Below are positions 46,336 through 55,742 of a stretch of DNA of 64,000 nt, piece by piece. Numbering within the stretch: position 1 is the first letter of the stretch; every line of letters starts with the position of its first letter. A program made the position numbers and the translations under genes. The notes under the pieces are model-generated. The model was not told where the DNA came from. It was given only the letters and a program-made list of their open reading frames with translations, and ran no database searches. This DNA is from Bacteroidota bacterium. GTDB lineage: Bacteria > Bacteroidota > Bacteroidia > Cytophagales > UBA9547. The stretch lies in NCBI GenBank assembly GCA_004293915.1, contig RDZG01000058.1, positions 56,799 to 120,798 on the forward strand, read 5' to 3'.

Positions 46336-47727
46336 ATGAAAGATTACGGAAAGATTATTGAAAACATTGAAATTTTAGATGTTGCTGCCGAAGGAAAATG
46401 TATAGCCAAAATTGATGGAAAAGTGATTTTTGTGCATCATACAGCTCCAGGCGATGTGGTTGATGTAAAAATTATTGGCAGAGATAAGAAGTTTTTAGAA
46501 GCTGTTCCTGTACTTTTTCATTCGTATTCAAAACAAAGAGTAGAACCACATTGTGTTCATTTTGGCGTTTGTGGAGGTTGCAAATGGCAACATATTGATT
46601 ATAAATCGCAGCTCGTTTTTAAACAAAAGCAAGTGAAAGATGCACTCGAACGCATTGCAAAAGTACAATTTCCTGAAATTTTACCAATAATTGGCTCAAG
46701 CCAAACCACTTTTTATAGAAATAAGTTAGATTTTACTTTTTCTAATAAACGTTGGTTCGAAACCAAAGATAATGACAATGAAACTAAAGATGCTAATGCA
46801 CTCGGATTCCATATACCCGGTAGATTTGATAAAATTTTGGATATCGAAAAATGTCATCATCAAGCAGATCCATCAAATGCAATCAGAAATGGACTTAAAA
46901 GCTTTTGTTTAGCACAAAATTTTGACTTTTTTGATATTAAAAATCGCTCGGGTTTGATGCGAAATTTGATTATCCGCACCACTTCTACAGGAGAAATAAT
47001 GGTTATCGTTCAGTTTTTTTATAATGATAAAAAAGCTGTAAATGCTGTTATGGATTTTTTAAAATCAAATTTCAAAATTGATGCTTTATTATACATTATT
47101 AATGAAAAAGGAAACGAAACCTATCAAGATTTAGAAATTTTGGTTTATGCAGGCAAAGATTATATTATGGAAGAAATGGAAGGTTTGAAGTTTAAAATCG
47201 GACCAAAATCTTTTTATCAAACCAATTCGGCACAAGCCTATGAATTATATAAAGTTGCTCGTCAATTAGCTGATATTCAACAAAATGATATTGTTTATGA
47301 TTTATATACAGGCACTGGAACGATTGCCAATTTTGTGGCAAAACAAGCTAAAAAAGTTGTTGGAGTAGAATATGTGCCTGCTGCAATAGAAGATGCAAAA
47401 GTTAATTCAACTTTAAATGCAATCACAAATACTTCGTTTTTTGCTGGTGATATGAGCAAAGTTTTTACTAATGATTTTGTCAAAAAAAATGGAACACCAA
47501 ATGTAATAATTACTGATCCGCCACGTGCAGGTATGGATACACCTGTGATTCAGGTTTTGTTGGATTTGGCTGCTCCCAAAATTGTTTATGTAAGTTGTAA
47601 TCCAGCTACACAAGCTCGTGATTTGGCTTTTTTAGATGCAAAATATCGTGTAGAAGCTGTTCAACCTGTGGATATGTTTCCACATACGCACCATGTTGAA
47701 AATGTGGTATTGTTAAAGTTGAAGTGA
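46336..47727 (+). CDS. rlmD: 23S rRNA (uracil-C5)-methyltransferase
   Basis: 463 residues. A TRAM domain (residues 1-~65), a 4Fe-4S cysteine cluster (HCVHFGVCGGCKWQH), an AdoMet fold with YDLYTGTGTIANFVA, the catalytic TDPPRAGMDTPV and the nucleophile cysteine in VSCNPATQARDL. It methylates U1939 (or the equivalent) in 23S rRNA. Directly followed by the 46-bp repeat array. Confidence 0.92.
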   Translation: MKDYGKIIENIEILDVAAEGKCIAKIDGKVIFVHHTAPGDVVDVKIIGRDKKFLEAVPVLFHSYSKQRVEPHCVHFGVCGGCKWQHIDYKSQLVFKQKQVKDALERIAKVQFPEILPIIGSSQTTFYRNKLDFTFSNKRWFETKDNDNETKDANALGFHIPGRFDKILDIEKCHHQADPSNAIRNGLKSFCLAQNFDFFDIKNRSGLMRNLIIRTTSTGEIMVIVQFFYNDKKAVNAVMDFLKSNFKIDALLYIINEKGNETYQDLEILVYAGKDYIMEEMEGLKFKIGPKSFYQTNSAQAYELYKVARQLADIQQNDIVYDLYTGTGTIANFVAKQAKKVVGVEYVPAAIEDAKVNSTLNAITNTSFFAGDMSKVFTNDFVKKNGTPNVIITDPPRAGMDTPVIQVLLDLAAPKIVYVSCNPATQARDLAFLDAKYRVEAVQPVDMFPHTHHVENVVLLKLK

Positions 47728-47736
47728 TCGCTCGCT

Positions 47737-48040
47737 AAGATGCAAAGTCGCTAAGTTTGCTACCCAGAAAAAAAATCTAAAAAAAGATGCAAAGTCGCTA
47801 AGTTTGCTACCCTGAAAATAAATCTTTAAAAGATGTAAAGTCGCTAAGTTTGTTACCCCGAAAATAAATCTAAAAAAGATGCAAAGTCGCTAAGTTTGCT
47901 ACCTCGAAAATAAATCTAAAAAAGATGCAAAGTCGCTAAGTTTGTTATCTCGAAAATAAATCTTAAAAAGATGCAAATTCGCAAAGTTTGCTACCCTGAA
48001 AAAAAATCTTTAGAAGATGCAAATTCGCTAAGTTTTTTAC
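47737..48040. repeat. 46-bp tandem repeat array, about 6.5-7 copies
   Basis: Units begin at 47737, 47784, 47830, 47876, 47922, 47968 and 48014. Period is 46 (first spacing 47). Each contains AAGATGCAAAGTCGCTAAG-TTTGC then an A/T-rich tail; GCAAA and TTTGC in each unit can pair as a small hairpin. Copies diverge by a few substitutions, with no unique spacers, so it is a minisatellite and not CRISPR. It lies between convergent rlmD and the histidine kinase gene and starts 10 bp after the rlmD stop. Confidence 0.85.
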
Positions 48041-48071
48041 AAAAAAGTTAGCCAAAAACATTTTTAAGTAC

Positions 48072-49979
48072 CTAAATCAGTCCTTTTAGGCTTGGGAATT
48101 CAAAACGAAAAGATGTACCTATGCCTTCATCAGTCGAAAAATCCATTTTCCCATTGAGTTTGTTTACAACGCCTTTCACGATGTAAAGTCCCAAACCTGC
48201 TCCTTGTGAGTCGTTTGTGCCTTTATAAAACATTTCGAACATGCGTGGTTTTATTTCGTCTCTTATTCCTTTTCCGTTGTCTTGGATTAGTATTATTGAT
48301 TTTTCTAAGCTTTGTGTGATATGAATATTTACAGTTGATTTGTCTTTTGTAAAATCGGCATGTGATATTCCGTTTGAAATCATATTAGTAAGTAAAATCC
48401 CAATTCGGCTCGAATCTGAAAAGAATTGATTTTCGCCAACAATGGTGTGCGTTATTTCAACTTTAGGGAAATTTTCATGATAAGCCAATTCTGTTAACGA
48501 TTTATCTAATAATATTCTAAAATCAATTGATTCGGCTAAAATCTCACTTCTTGCATTTGCCGAATAACTAGTTAAATCTCTCAAAACCAACATCAATTTA
48601 TCCACACTTTTGTGCATTTTTTGCAAAAAAGTGGGAATATTTTCCATTGTTTTTTCCATTTTAGAAATATTTATTAAACCTAAAACAGACGTCAATGGAG
48701 CTTTTAAGTCGTGTGATGAACGGTAAATAAATTTATCTAATTCATCGTGTGCAATTACTAAAGCTTCGCTTTGAGCTTTAATTTCTTTGTTTTGTGATAT
48801 CAGCTGTTGATTATATTCTTTTGTTTTTTTGTTATTTATGTATTGTATAAATGTGAGCAAACCAACAAATCCCAACACAATTCCAACGATAATTAAATTT
48901 CGATTTAATACTTCACGATGTGCTTTGGCTTCGTTTAAGGCTTTGTCTTTCTCTAATAAATCAATTTCGGTTTGCTTTTTTTCGAGTTCAAATTTCGATT
49001 CTAATTTTCCAAATTCTTTGTTTTTCGAATCACTAAAAATCGAATCTTTTACAGCAGCCGAAGCCTCGAAATAAGCTAAAGCTGATTTGAAATCGCCTTT
49101 GGCTTTATAGATTCTTGAAATAGATTGAATAGCTAGTTGCATATCAGATTTTGAGCCAATTTCTATTGCCAAATCCAAACTTTGATTAGAATAATCGAGT
49201 GCTTTATCCAGTTTTTTTGTTTGGAGATATAAATTACCAATATTGTTTAAGCATGTTACAGAGCCTGTTTTATCGTTTAATTCGTTAGTTATTTTTAAAG
49301 CTTTAAAGTAATTTTTTTCAGCTTCCACATATTTTTTTTCATAAGTATAAACATTGCCAATGTTTATCAATGCTTTATAAATATCCTTTGTATGCTCTCT
49401 TTCTGTACTGATTTTTATGGCTTCTTGGTAGTTTTTGATTGCCATTTTATAATCCTGTAAATTTGTATATACATTAGCAATGTTTGTTAAACAGCCCGAA
49501 ATGGTTTCTTTGTCGTCAATTTCTTTTGCCAATGTTAACGATTTAGAGAAGTTATCTAATGCTAAATTATATTCGCTATAATCATAATTTATAGCACCAA
49601 CATTCATTAAGCACTTGGCAATCAGGAGTTTGTTATTGAGTTTTTCGGCAATTTGCATGGCTTTTATGATGTTTTCCATTGCTTTTGGATAGTCGCTATG
49701 ATACATATAATATATACCAATTCTGCGATACGATTCAGATTTTTGAGGTTCTAAACCTTCTTTTTCTGAAATTGTTAAAGCTTGCATAGCAAATTCGTGC
49801 GATTGATTTGGGTCGAAGTCAATCGAATTTTTGCTTAATTCGAGCAAAATTCTAACTTTTTCTGTTTCTGATTTCGCCAAAATAAGTTCTTTAATTAATG
49901 CAGAATCGACTTGCGAAAAAATTAGCGAATTACTAAAAGTTAATACTAAAAATACGATTATGTATTTCAATTTTCTCAT
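48072..49979 (-). CDS. TPR-containing membrane sensor histidine kinase
   Basis: About 635 residues from ATG 49979 (MRKLKYIIVFLVLTF); an upstream ATG at 49991 adds four. Signal segment, then five or six TPR repeats (residues ~40-320) in the periplasm, a coiled segment, a TM helix (NLIIVGIVLGFVGLLTFIQYI) and a cytoplasmic kinase. H-box: RSSHDLKAPLTSVLG. ATP domain: LLTNMISNGISHA, DNGKGI and GAGLGLYIVKGVV. No response regulator is adjacent. Typical Bacteroidota TPR sensor kinases monitor envelope or nutrient signals. Confidence 0.87.
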   Translation of the reverse strand: MRKLKYIIVFLVLTFSNSLIFSQVDSALIKELILAKSETEKVRILLELSKNSIDFDPNQSHEFAMQALTISEKEGLEPQKSESYRRIGIYYMYHSDYPKAMENIIKAMQIAEKLNNKLLIAKCLMNVGAINYDYSEYNLALDNFSKSLTLAKEIDDKETISGCLTNIANVYTNLQDYKMAIKNYQEAIKISTEREHTKDIYKALINIGNVYTYEKKYVEAEKNYFKALKITNELNDKTGSVTCLNNIGNLYLQTKKLDKALDYSNQSLDLAIEIGSKSDMQLAIQSISRIYKAKGDFKSALAYFEASAAVKDSIFSDSKNKEFGKLESKFELEKKQTEIDLLEKDKALNEAKAHREVLNRNLIIVGIVLGFVGLLTFIQYINNKKTKEYNQQLISQNKEIKAQSEALVIAHDELDKFIYRSSHDLKAPLTSVLGLINISKMEKTMENIPTFLQKMHKSVDKLMLVLRDLTSYSANARSEILAESIDFRILLDKSLTELAYHENFPKVEITHTIVGENQFFSDSSRIGILLTNMISNGISHADFTKDKSTVNIHITQSLEKSIILIQDNGKGIRDEIKPRMFEMFYKGTNDSQGAGLGLYIVKGVVNKLNGKMDFSTDEGIGTSFRFEFPSLKGLI

Positions 49980-50074
49980 GTCTAAAAACAAAAATGTTAT
50001 GCAATATATTTTTTTTTAGAAAACAATCAAACTCGATTATAATTTTTTATTGAAATATCACTTAAAACAATATC

Positions 50075-50689
50075 CTATGCTTTTCCAAAAGCTTTTTTTA
50101 GTGTTTCCCAATATTTTACTTTTAATGCTTTGTTTTCGACAATCATGTATGTATCCATTTTTTCTACAAAAATAATTTTTGATTTGCCTAAAACTCCAAC
50201 CTCGTAAAAATCTCTATTGCCAGTGTAGTTTTGAAGTGCATGTAGTGTCTTGCCTTTGCCTCCCATCAAAACCAAAAAATCAAACGAAAACATATCAAGT
50301 AATGCTGGATTTGCAATAGTTACATTTAAAATCTCAATTTCAGTTTTTTGAACAGCTAAAGCATTGAAAGTCAGATATAAATTATCGGAAACCGCACTTG
50401 GCAAACCGTTTGGATAAGACACTAAAATAATGACTTTTTTGTGTGTTTTGTTTGGCTCAGTAGGTTTTTGTTCTACTAAAACAGTTGGATTTGATACTTT
50501 TTTTATTTCTGGAACTATTTTTTTTGCTTCTTCAATAGTAGAAATCTTATTTTCTGTTTTAGATTCTATTTCCAGTGGTTTTGACTCAATTAATTGTTCG
50601 TTTTTTTTTGTAACAATTTGATTTTCAGAAACATAAATGCCTTCGTCTAAAAAATTGGATAAAAATTCAATATCGTTTTCTGGATTCAT
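50075..50689 (-). CDS. Uncharacterised protein coupled to Rpn nuclease
   Basis: 204 residues. The N-terminal ~75 residues are charged and low in order (EESKPLEIESKTENKISTIEE). The C-terminal domain has alternating strands and helices: KKVIILVSYPNGLPSAVSD, EIEILNVTI, FDFLVLMGGKGKTLHAL, SKIIFVEKMDTYMIVENKALKVKYWETLKKAF. The pattern recalls the Bacteroidota protein tentatively related to DNA polymerase III psi (HolD-like), but this is a memory-based impression. Its start overlaps the Rpn gene by 4 bp (ATGA), implying coupling. Confidence 0.5.
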   Translation of the reverse strand: MNPENDIEFLSNFLDEGIYVSENQIVTKKNEQLIESKPLEIESKTENKISTIEEAKKIVPEIKKVSNPTVLVEQKPTEPNKTHKKVIILVSYPNGLPSAVSDNLYLTFNALAVQKTEIEILNVTIANPALLDMFSFDFLVLMGGKGKTLHALQNYTGNRDFYEVGVLGKSKIIFVEKMDTYMIVENKALKVKYWETLKKAFGKA

Positions 50690-51507
50690 TTTTCGTTTTG
50701 CAATTTTTCGATTTGTTCAATGGTAAGTTTTGTATGGTTTGCAATTTCATGGTTACTTAAGTTTGTATTAAATAAACTCCTTGCAACTTCTTCAATTTTT
50801 CGTCTAGTAGCCAACATCCATCGTCCTCTATCGTCTTGCTCTCGCATCAAAACATAGTCATAAGCTTCCAATTCTGATTTCGACCAATTATGTTTATCGG
50901 CATCTTGATAAGCAAATTTAAGCCCTTCATCATTTATGTTTTCTGGAACAACTTCAAGATTTTCGGCATTTTTTATAAAATAAATCCACTGGTCTATAAT
51001 TGAATTTAACTCAGCTTCTTTTTTATTGAATTTTGGTAATTCTATAAAATTAAATTCTATATCTTTAATATAGTTTTCAGATGTTTCAATGTCAATTATT
51101 TTATGTCTATTTATATAGCTTGGATTTTTTGTAACTTCAAAGTCTAAAATTCCAATAAAATATGTAGGGTTTAGTTTTTCATACTCATCACCTCTTTCAA
51201 TTTGTGCAGCATAGCTTTTGGATGCGTAATATAAAACACGTTTGTCAAAACCTTCAACTTCGGCAACTTGCATTTCTACAATATATACTTTATCGTTTTG
51301 GTCTTTTGCTTTCACATCCACAATGGTAACTTTTCCTCCTTTCAATGCAGGAAGTTGGTATGGAGTCAAAATTTCGACACTAACAATTTTATTGTTATTT
51401 TGAAGCAATAAAACTGCGTTCAAAAAAGAAATCAAAACTTCTTTTCTGTTTTCATTTCCAAATATTTTTCGGAAAGCAACATCGTTTTTAATGTCTACAA
51501 ATTTCAT
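50686..51507 (-). CDS. Rpn-family PD-(D/E)xK nuclease (transposase-like)
   Basis: 273 residues. N-terminal DIKNDVAFRKIFGNENRKEVLISFLNAVL is the signature of Rpn/transposase-like nucleases, and KVTIVDVKAKDQNDKVYIVEMQVAEVEGF supplies the D...ExQ nuclease site. The C-terminus is a helical bundle. Rpn proteins cut DNA and promote RecA-independent recombination; they are often part of mobile or defence gene neighbourhoods. No terminal inverted repeats are seen here. Confidence 0.8.
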   Translation of the reverse strand: MKFVDIKNDVAFRKIFGNENRKEVLISFLNAVLLLQNNNKIVSVEILTPYQLPALKGGKVTIVDVKAKDQNDKVYIVEMQVAEVEGFDKRVLYYASKSYAAQIERGDEYEKLNPTYFIGILDFEVTKNPSYINRHKIIDIETSENYIKDIEFNFIELPKFNKKEAELNSIIDQWIYFIKNAENLEVVPENINDEGLKFAYQDADKHNWSKSELEAYDYVLMREQDDRGRWMLATRRKIEEVARSLFNTNLSNHEIANHTKLTIEQIEKLQNEK

Positions 51508-51643
51508 AATGCAAATTTATTAAAAAATGTCAAATTTTGTTATTATCGTTTTACTGATATTTTTTAACAAGTTGTTTCTAGAATCAACACATGTTTATTT
51601 TCTTAAAATGTATTATTACCCAAAATATTATAAAAACAAAAAA

Positions 51644-51668
51644 GGCATGTAAAAATAATTTACATGCC
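51644..51668. terminator. Bidirectional terminator
   Basis: GGCATGTAAA (51644-51653) pairs with TTTACATGCC (51659-51668) around a 5-nt loop, with A-rich sequence on the left and TTTTTT on the right. It lies 25 bp after the DAHP synthase gene stop (51694). Confidence 0.85.
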
Positions 51669-51693
51669 TTTTTTAGGGTTATAAATTTAAGCT

Positions 51694-52791
51694 TTAAGCT
51701 ATTTCTTTGTTCATTACATCGTTTTGAATACGTATCGATTCGCCATGAATGGATTGTAAATAAGTACTCAAAAACTCTTCTGAAAGACCTTTTTTCTCGC
51801 CTTCTTTTATTCTATCTTTCACTAAATCTTGCCAACGATTCGATTGCAAAATTGTAATATTATTATCGCGTTTGTATTGACCAATTTCTTTGGCAACTTC
51901 CATGCGTTTTGCAATTAAGTTTATCAAATCTTTGTCGATACTATCTATAATATCACGAAGTTCTTCTAATTTATTTAATACAAATGGATCGCTTGTGCTG
52001 CGGTCTCTGATTACCAGCGCATTTAAAATTCTATCCAATTCGGCAGGCACAACTTGTTGTTTTGCATCAGAAAGAGCAACCGATGGATCGCGATGCGATT
52101 CAATCATTAATCCATCATAATCCAAATCCATTGCTTTTTGAGCCACTTCTTGTAAATATTCTCTCGTACCACAAATATGACTAGGGTCGCAAATCATTGG
52201 TAAATTAGGAGCTTTTCTACGCAATTCTAATGCCAATTCCCACATCGGTTTGTTACGATACTCAGATTTTATCATCGTAGAAAACCCACGGTGGATTGCA
52301 CCTAGTTTTTTAACACCAGCTTTATTCAAACGTTCTAAACCACCAATCCATAATTCTAAATCTGGATTAATAGGATTTTTTACAAACACTGGAATATCAA
52401 CACCTTTCAACGCATCTGCAATTTCTTGCATTCCAAATGGATTTACTGTAGTTCTTGCTCCAATCCAAACAATATTTACACCTGCTTTTAGGGCTTGTTC
52501 CAAATGTGTGGCATTTGCAATTTCAGTTGCAACTGGTTTGCCAACCGCTTTTCCCGCTTTGGTTAGCCACGACAAACCTTCCATGCCAATTCCTTCAAAA
52601 GTACCCGGACGAGTTCTTGGTTTCCAAATCCCAGCTCTGATAATAGAAACTTTAGGATTTTTGGCAACGCCAAGCACTGTTTCCATCACTTGTTCTTCGC
52701 TTTCGGCACTACAAGGACCAGATATTATTACGGGGGCTTTTAAATTAAATCCCCATTTTTCCATTGGGATTAAGTCTAATTCTAATTTCAT
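51694..52791 (-). CDS. Bifunctional DAHP synthase / chorismate mutase type II
   Basis: About 366 residues from ATG 52791 (MKLELDLIPMEKWGF); a longer frame from 52848 adds 19 residues. The first ~260 residues are DAHP synthase (type I, KDSA-like subfamily): ISGPCSAESEEQVM, RAGIWKPRTRPGTFEGIG, WIGARTTVNPF, DPSHICGTREYL, SHRDPSVALSDAKQQV. The C-terminal ~90 residues are an AroQ-type chorismate mutase (LEELRDIIDSIDKDLINLIAKRMEVAKEIGQYKRDN). First and branch-point steps of aromatic amino acid synthesis, cytoplasmic. A 12-codon ORF lies in the upstream leader. Confidence 0.9.
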   Translation of the reverse strand: MKLELDLIPMEKWGFNLKAPVIISGPCSAESEEQVMETVLGVAKNPKVSIIRAGIWKPRTRPGTFEGIGMEGLSWLTKAGKAVGKPVATEIANATHLEQALKAGVNIVWIGARTTVNPFGMQEIADALKGVDIPVFVKNPINPDLELWIGGLERLNKAGVKKLGAIHRGFSTMIKSEYRNKPMWELALELRRKAPNLPMICDPSHICGTREYLQEVAQKAMDLDYDGLMIESHRDPSVALSDAKQQVVPAELDRILNALVIRDRSTSDPFVLNKLEELRDIIDSIDKDLINLIAKRMEVAKEIGQYKRDNNITILQSNRWQDLVKDRIKEGEKKGLSEEFLSTYLQSIHGESIRIQNDVMNKEIA

Positions 52792-53050
52792 TCTTTTATT
52801 GTTTACTTTTTCCTTGACTCCTTCAGGTTTTTGTTTTAATATTTTCAACTGTCGAAGTCATTTACAGTTTACTTAATTTAATTATATTTTTTGCTCGAGT
52901 TTATGCACTTTATTATCCTAAAAGTTTACATAAGATGATTGATTTGGCTAGCTTTTGCCAACCAAAATCGAAAGAAAAAAGTAAAATCTTTTGTAAAACT
53001 ATTCTTCACGTTAAAATAAAAGGTCGCAAAGGTAATTATAAATTGTGAAT

Positions 53051-53187
53051 TATAAATTATTTAGGCAATAAAAATACACTTTTATATAATGATTTTTGAA
53101 AATAGATTACACAAAGGTTTTTGGGTTATGATTTTTCTTCGCTCAAATGGCTTTGATTATTTTATTATAACATTTAGTATGATAAAA
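53051..53187. repeat. Relic copy of the ndk upstream region (direct repeat A)
   Basis: This segment matches 55994-56171, the region in front of and including the beginning of ndk, with only a few mismatches in ~117 bp. After TTATTTTATTA it lacks ~40 bp that in the ndk copy hold the promoter end, ribosome site and ATG, then resumes for ~20 bp (ATAACATTTAGTATGATAAAA). Beyond 53187 the two copies diverge. Confidence 0.85.
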
Positions 53188-53394
53188 TCCCTTTTGGAGA
53201 GAGAAAAAAAGATAGGAGCAATAAAAAATGCTTAAGTTAATGATATTGATTGATAATATTTAATTATAATATTAAAATTTTAATTTTATTTTTTTTTTAA
53301 AATAATTACGCTTATGATTGTGTCATAAATGTTGAATATATAAAATAAATATTGAAACTCACTTGCATAACTTATTAATAATGAGTAACTTTAA

Positions 53395-53478
53395 CACAAG
53401 CCACAAGCCACAAGCCACAAGCCACAAGCCACAAGCCACAAGCCACAAGCCACAAGCCACAAGCCACAAGCCACAAGC
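53395..53478. repeat. Heptanucleotide satellite, 12 x CACAAGC
   Basis: Twelve exact copies of CACAAGC (84 bp) with no interruption. It sits between an ATG at 53381 and a lipoprotein-like ORF. A possible Bacteroidota promoter lies at 53363-53393 (TTG, 20-bp spacer, TAACTTTA). Seven is not a multiple of three, so each slippage changes the frame of what follows. Confidence 0.9.
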
Positions 53479-54132
53479 ATTTTTTGCTTTAAAGGATTAA
53501 TATTTTTAGGAACTATATTTTTTTTAACCGGATGTAAATCTGGAAATCCGTATGAGTTTTGCAGCATAAGTTGGCCATCCTTTGGATTTCCAGAATTAAT
53601 TAATGGTTTGCTTGGAGGGATTATAACGGGTCTAATAGCTTCCATTTTACTAACCTTATATTTCTACAATCTAAAGCCTAAAATCAAACTGCCATGTTGC
53701 ATTGATATTAGTGAATACAATATTTTAAAAATTAAAATTGAAAATGAAAATCATTTGCGAAAGTGGTATTATTGCTTCTTTAGAAAAAAATCAATAATAA
53801 ATTTAAAAATAGAAGTAGCAATTTTTAAAATAGAAAATAGAAAAACTACAACGATACATCTTGAAATAGTCAAAGATGAATTTCTATTTATCCCTTCCCA
53901 AAACAAATTTATTGATGCTGACGATTGGCATTATAGAATTTTCAAAACCAGTAATGAAGACAGCGATAAAATTGAAAATAAACTAGCAGAAGACTTTCCA
54001 AATAGAAAACTACGACTTCGTGTTTTTGGACAAGATGAAAATTCAATGGTAGGTACTATTGTCGAAGGAATATATCTTTTCAACGAAAGAAACTCAAAAT
54101 GTTTAACATTAACCACCAAAAAAAATAATTGA
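53479..54132 (+). CDS. Lipoprotein-like membrane protein, unusual start
   Basis: The open frame before the first ATG reads IFCFKGLIFLGTIFFLTGCKSG, a lipobox (LTGC) signal, then GLLGGIITGLIASILLTLYFYNLKP, a TM segment, and a soluble domain (ENENHLRKWYYCFFRKKSI, ... DADDWHYRIFKTSNED, ...). No ATG occurs in this frame before residue ~50 downstream; the earliest alternatives are TTG 53608, or an upstream ATG at 53381 which is out of frame at 12 satellite copies and in frame at 10 or 13. The coordinates start at the first codon after the array. Function unknown. Confidence 0.6.
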   Translation: MFCFKGLIFLGTIFFLTGCKSGNPYEFCSISWPSFGFPELINGLLGGIITGLIASILLTLYFYNLKPKIKLPCCIDISEYNILKIKIENENHLRKWYYCFFRKKSIINLKIEVAIFKIENRKTTTIHLEIVKDEFLFIPSQNKFIDADDWHYRIFKTSNEDSDKIENKLAEDFPNRKLRLRVFGQDENSMVGTIVEGIYLFNERNSKCLTLTTKKNN

Positions 54133-54152
54133 ACCCTTTTAACTCAAAAACT

Positions 54153-55742
54153 ATGAAAACAATATCGAAAATTATCGGCTTACTTTTATTAAGTATAGTA
54201 TCTTTTAGCCAAAACTTAACTTTTTCGCCTGCTAGTGGAACACAAGTTATTGCTGCTAGTGGTGGGTCTTTTAGATTACAGATAACACAACCTTTTCCAG
54301 GAGGAATTAGTCTTTATAATTTCAATATTGGGATTAGTTCTAGTAGTTCAACACAAACGAATCCTACTATAACATTACAAGCTAATAATGGTCCTGCTAG
54401 AACACTTAAATTTAATATTTATGGAAATGGTGTTACATATGATTATGTCGTATCACAATTAGGGATTAATTGTACAACATTGTCGGGTGTAAATCCTACT
54501 AGCATTACTGGTAATATAAATCCATGTTTAAATGAAACAGTTACTTATTCATTACCTACCCTTTCAACTACTGGTACATGGTATAATATTAAATTTGGTA
54601 ATATCGAAGGTATTTTCTATGATACAACTACTGATGGTGGGAATTTTAATGTAAATTTCACTTTTACAGGATTGTTTGATATCCAAATTGTAAGAAGAAC
54701 AAATTGTTTTTATGGTACTAATGTTGGATTTTGGGGTAATGTTAATGTTAATCCTTCAAATCCTACTATATCAGGAATGAATACTTTTACAACAGGAAGT
54801 CCAATCAATTTTACTTCTACTTTAGAAAGTGGCGAATCTAATATATGGAGATTTAATTCTAATACCTTTACTGGTACTGCATTTAGCACTACTTTGGGGA
54901 TAGGTTTATACACCTTAACCGCTCAAAATTTCAATGGTAATTGCCCTTCGAGTTTGGTTTCACGATCGTTTACAGTTAAATCTAGGCAAACCATTGCTGG
55001 CATATCATCTTTACTTAGCGGATATACCTATCCAGTACCCAATATTAGTTTAGCCAATGTAACAGCAAGTTCTGGGTTGCCTGTAAGCGTAGTGAGTTAC
55101 GACCCATCGGTAATATCCATTTCGGGAAATGCTATTTATTTCTTAAAAGCAGGTGTTACAACCATCACGGCATCACAAGCTGGCAATAGTCAGTACTTTG
55201 CAGCACCACCGTTGGTGTATAATGTAGCTGTATCCAAAGGTTCTTCTGTGGTATCGGTTACATCATCCATACCATCAGTAGTTACTGTGGTGGGTACAGG
55301 CACCAGTTTCACCGTTTCTGGGCTGAGTTCTGTGGGTTCTCCCTTGCAGTATTCGCTTTCGGGTGGCGGCATAGTTACAAATAATGTTATTACACTTTCT
55401 CAACCAGGCACTTTTACACTCACTGTTTCAAGTCCTGAAAACGAAAAATATCAGTCTTCCACCTTGAGTTTTGTAATCAATGTGGTTACAGTTGCTGGTA
55501 TTACCAATATTATAAGTAACGAATACCAACGAGATGGAGGTTTTGAAGTTTACCCCAATCCTTCAACTGGTACTTTCACTACAAAATCTTTTGGCATATC
55601 AAGCAACGAAATTAAGTATGTAGAGGTATTTAGTATCGAAGGCATTAAAATTACTAATTTAGCCTTAGGAGTAGCTCAATTGCCTAAAGGTATCTATATA
55701 TTAAAATATGGCACTCATGTACGAAAATTAATACTAGAATAG
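54153..55742 (+). CDS. Secreted T9SS cargo protein with MBG-like repeats
   Basis: About 529 residues from ATG 54153 (MKTISKIIGLLLLSIVSFSQ), after the alternative TTG at 54129. Signal peptide, then a Thr/Ser/Asn-rich body with beta-sandwich repeats; around residues 290-370 the pattern ASQAGNSQYFAAPPLVYNVAV is the MBG-type unit. The C-terminal GGFEVYPNPSTGTFTTKSFG...KGIYILKYGTHVRKLIL is a type A T9SS sorting domain, which directs export across the outer membrane and surface attachment. Possibly adhesin-like. It lies inside the cassette bounded by the ndk-derived repeats. Confidence 0.82.
   Translation: MKTISKIIGLLLLSIVSFSQNLTFSPASGTQVIAASGGSFRLQITQPFPGGISLYNFNIGISSSSSTQTNPTITLQANNGPARTLKFNIYGNGVTYDYVVSQLGINCTTLSGVNPTSITGNINPCLNETVTYSLPTLSTTGTWYNIKFGNIEGIFYDTTTDGGNFNVNFTFTGLFDIQIVRRTNCFYGTNVGFWGNVNVNPSNPTISGMNTFTTGSPINFTSTLESGESNIWRFNSNTFTGTAFSTTLGIGLYTLTAQNFNGNCPSSLVSRSFTVKSRQTIAGISSLLSGYTYPVPNISLANVTASSGLPVSVVSYDPSVISISGNAIYFLKAGVTTITASQAGNSQYFAAPPLVYNVAVSKGSSVVSVTSSIPSVVTVVGTGTSFTVSGLSSVGSPLQYSLSGGGIVTNNVITLSQPGTFTLTVSSPENEKYQSSTLSFVINVVTVAGITNIISNEYQRDGGFEVYPNPSTGTFTTKSFGISSNEIKYVEVFSIEGIKITNLALGVAQLPKGIYILKYGTHVRKLILE

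Noticed and set aside
47737-48040. CRISPR-like array of evenly spaced repeats
   Set aside because: The whole 46-bp unit repeats with only minor changes, so there are no unique spacers and no cas genes nearby.
51896-52876. Plus-strand ORFs over the DAHP synthase gene, including a 208-residue frame
   Set aside because: They are antisense shadows of a gene with clear catalytic motifs.
53391-53645. Minus-strand frame encoding a repeated LVACGLW peptide
   Set aside because: It arises only from the CACAAGC array read backwards and has no ribosome site, conserved domain or other support.
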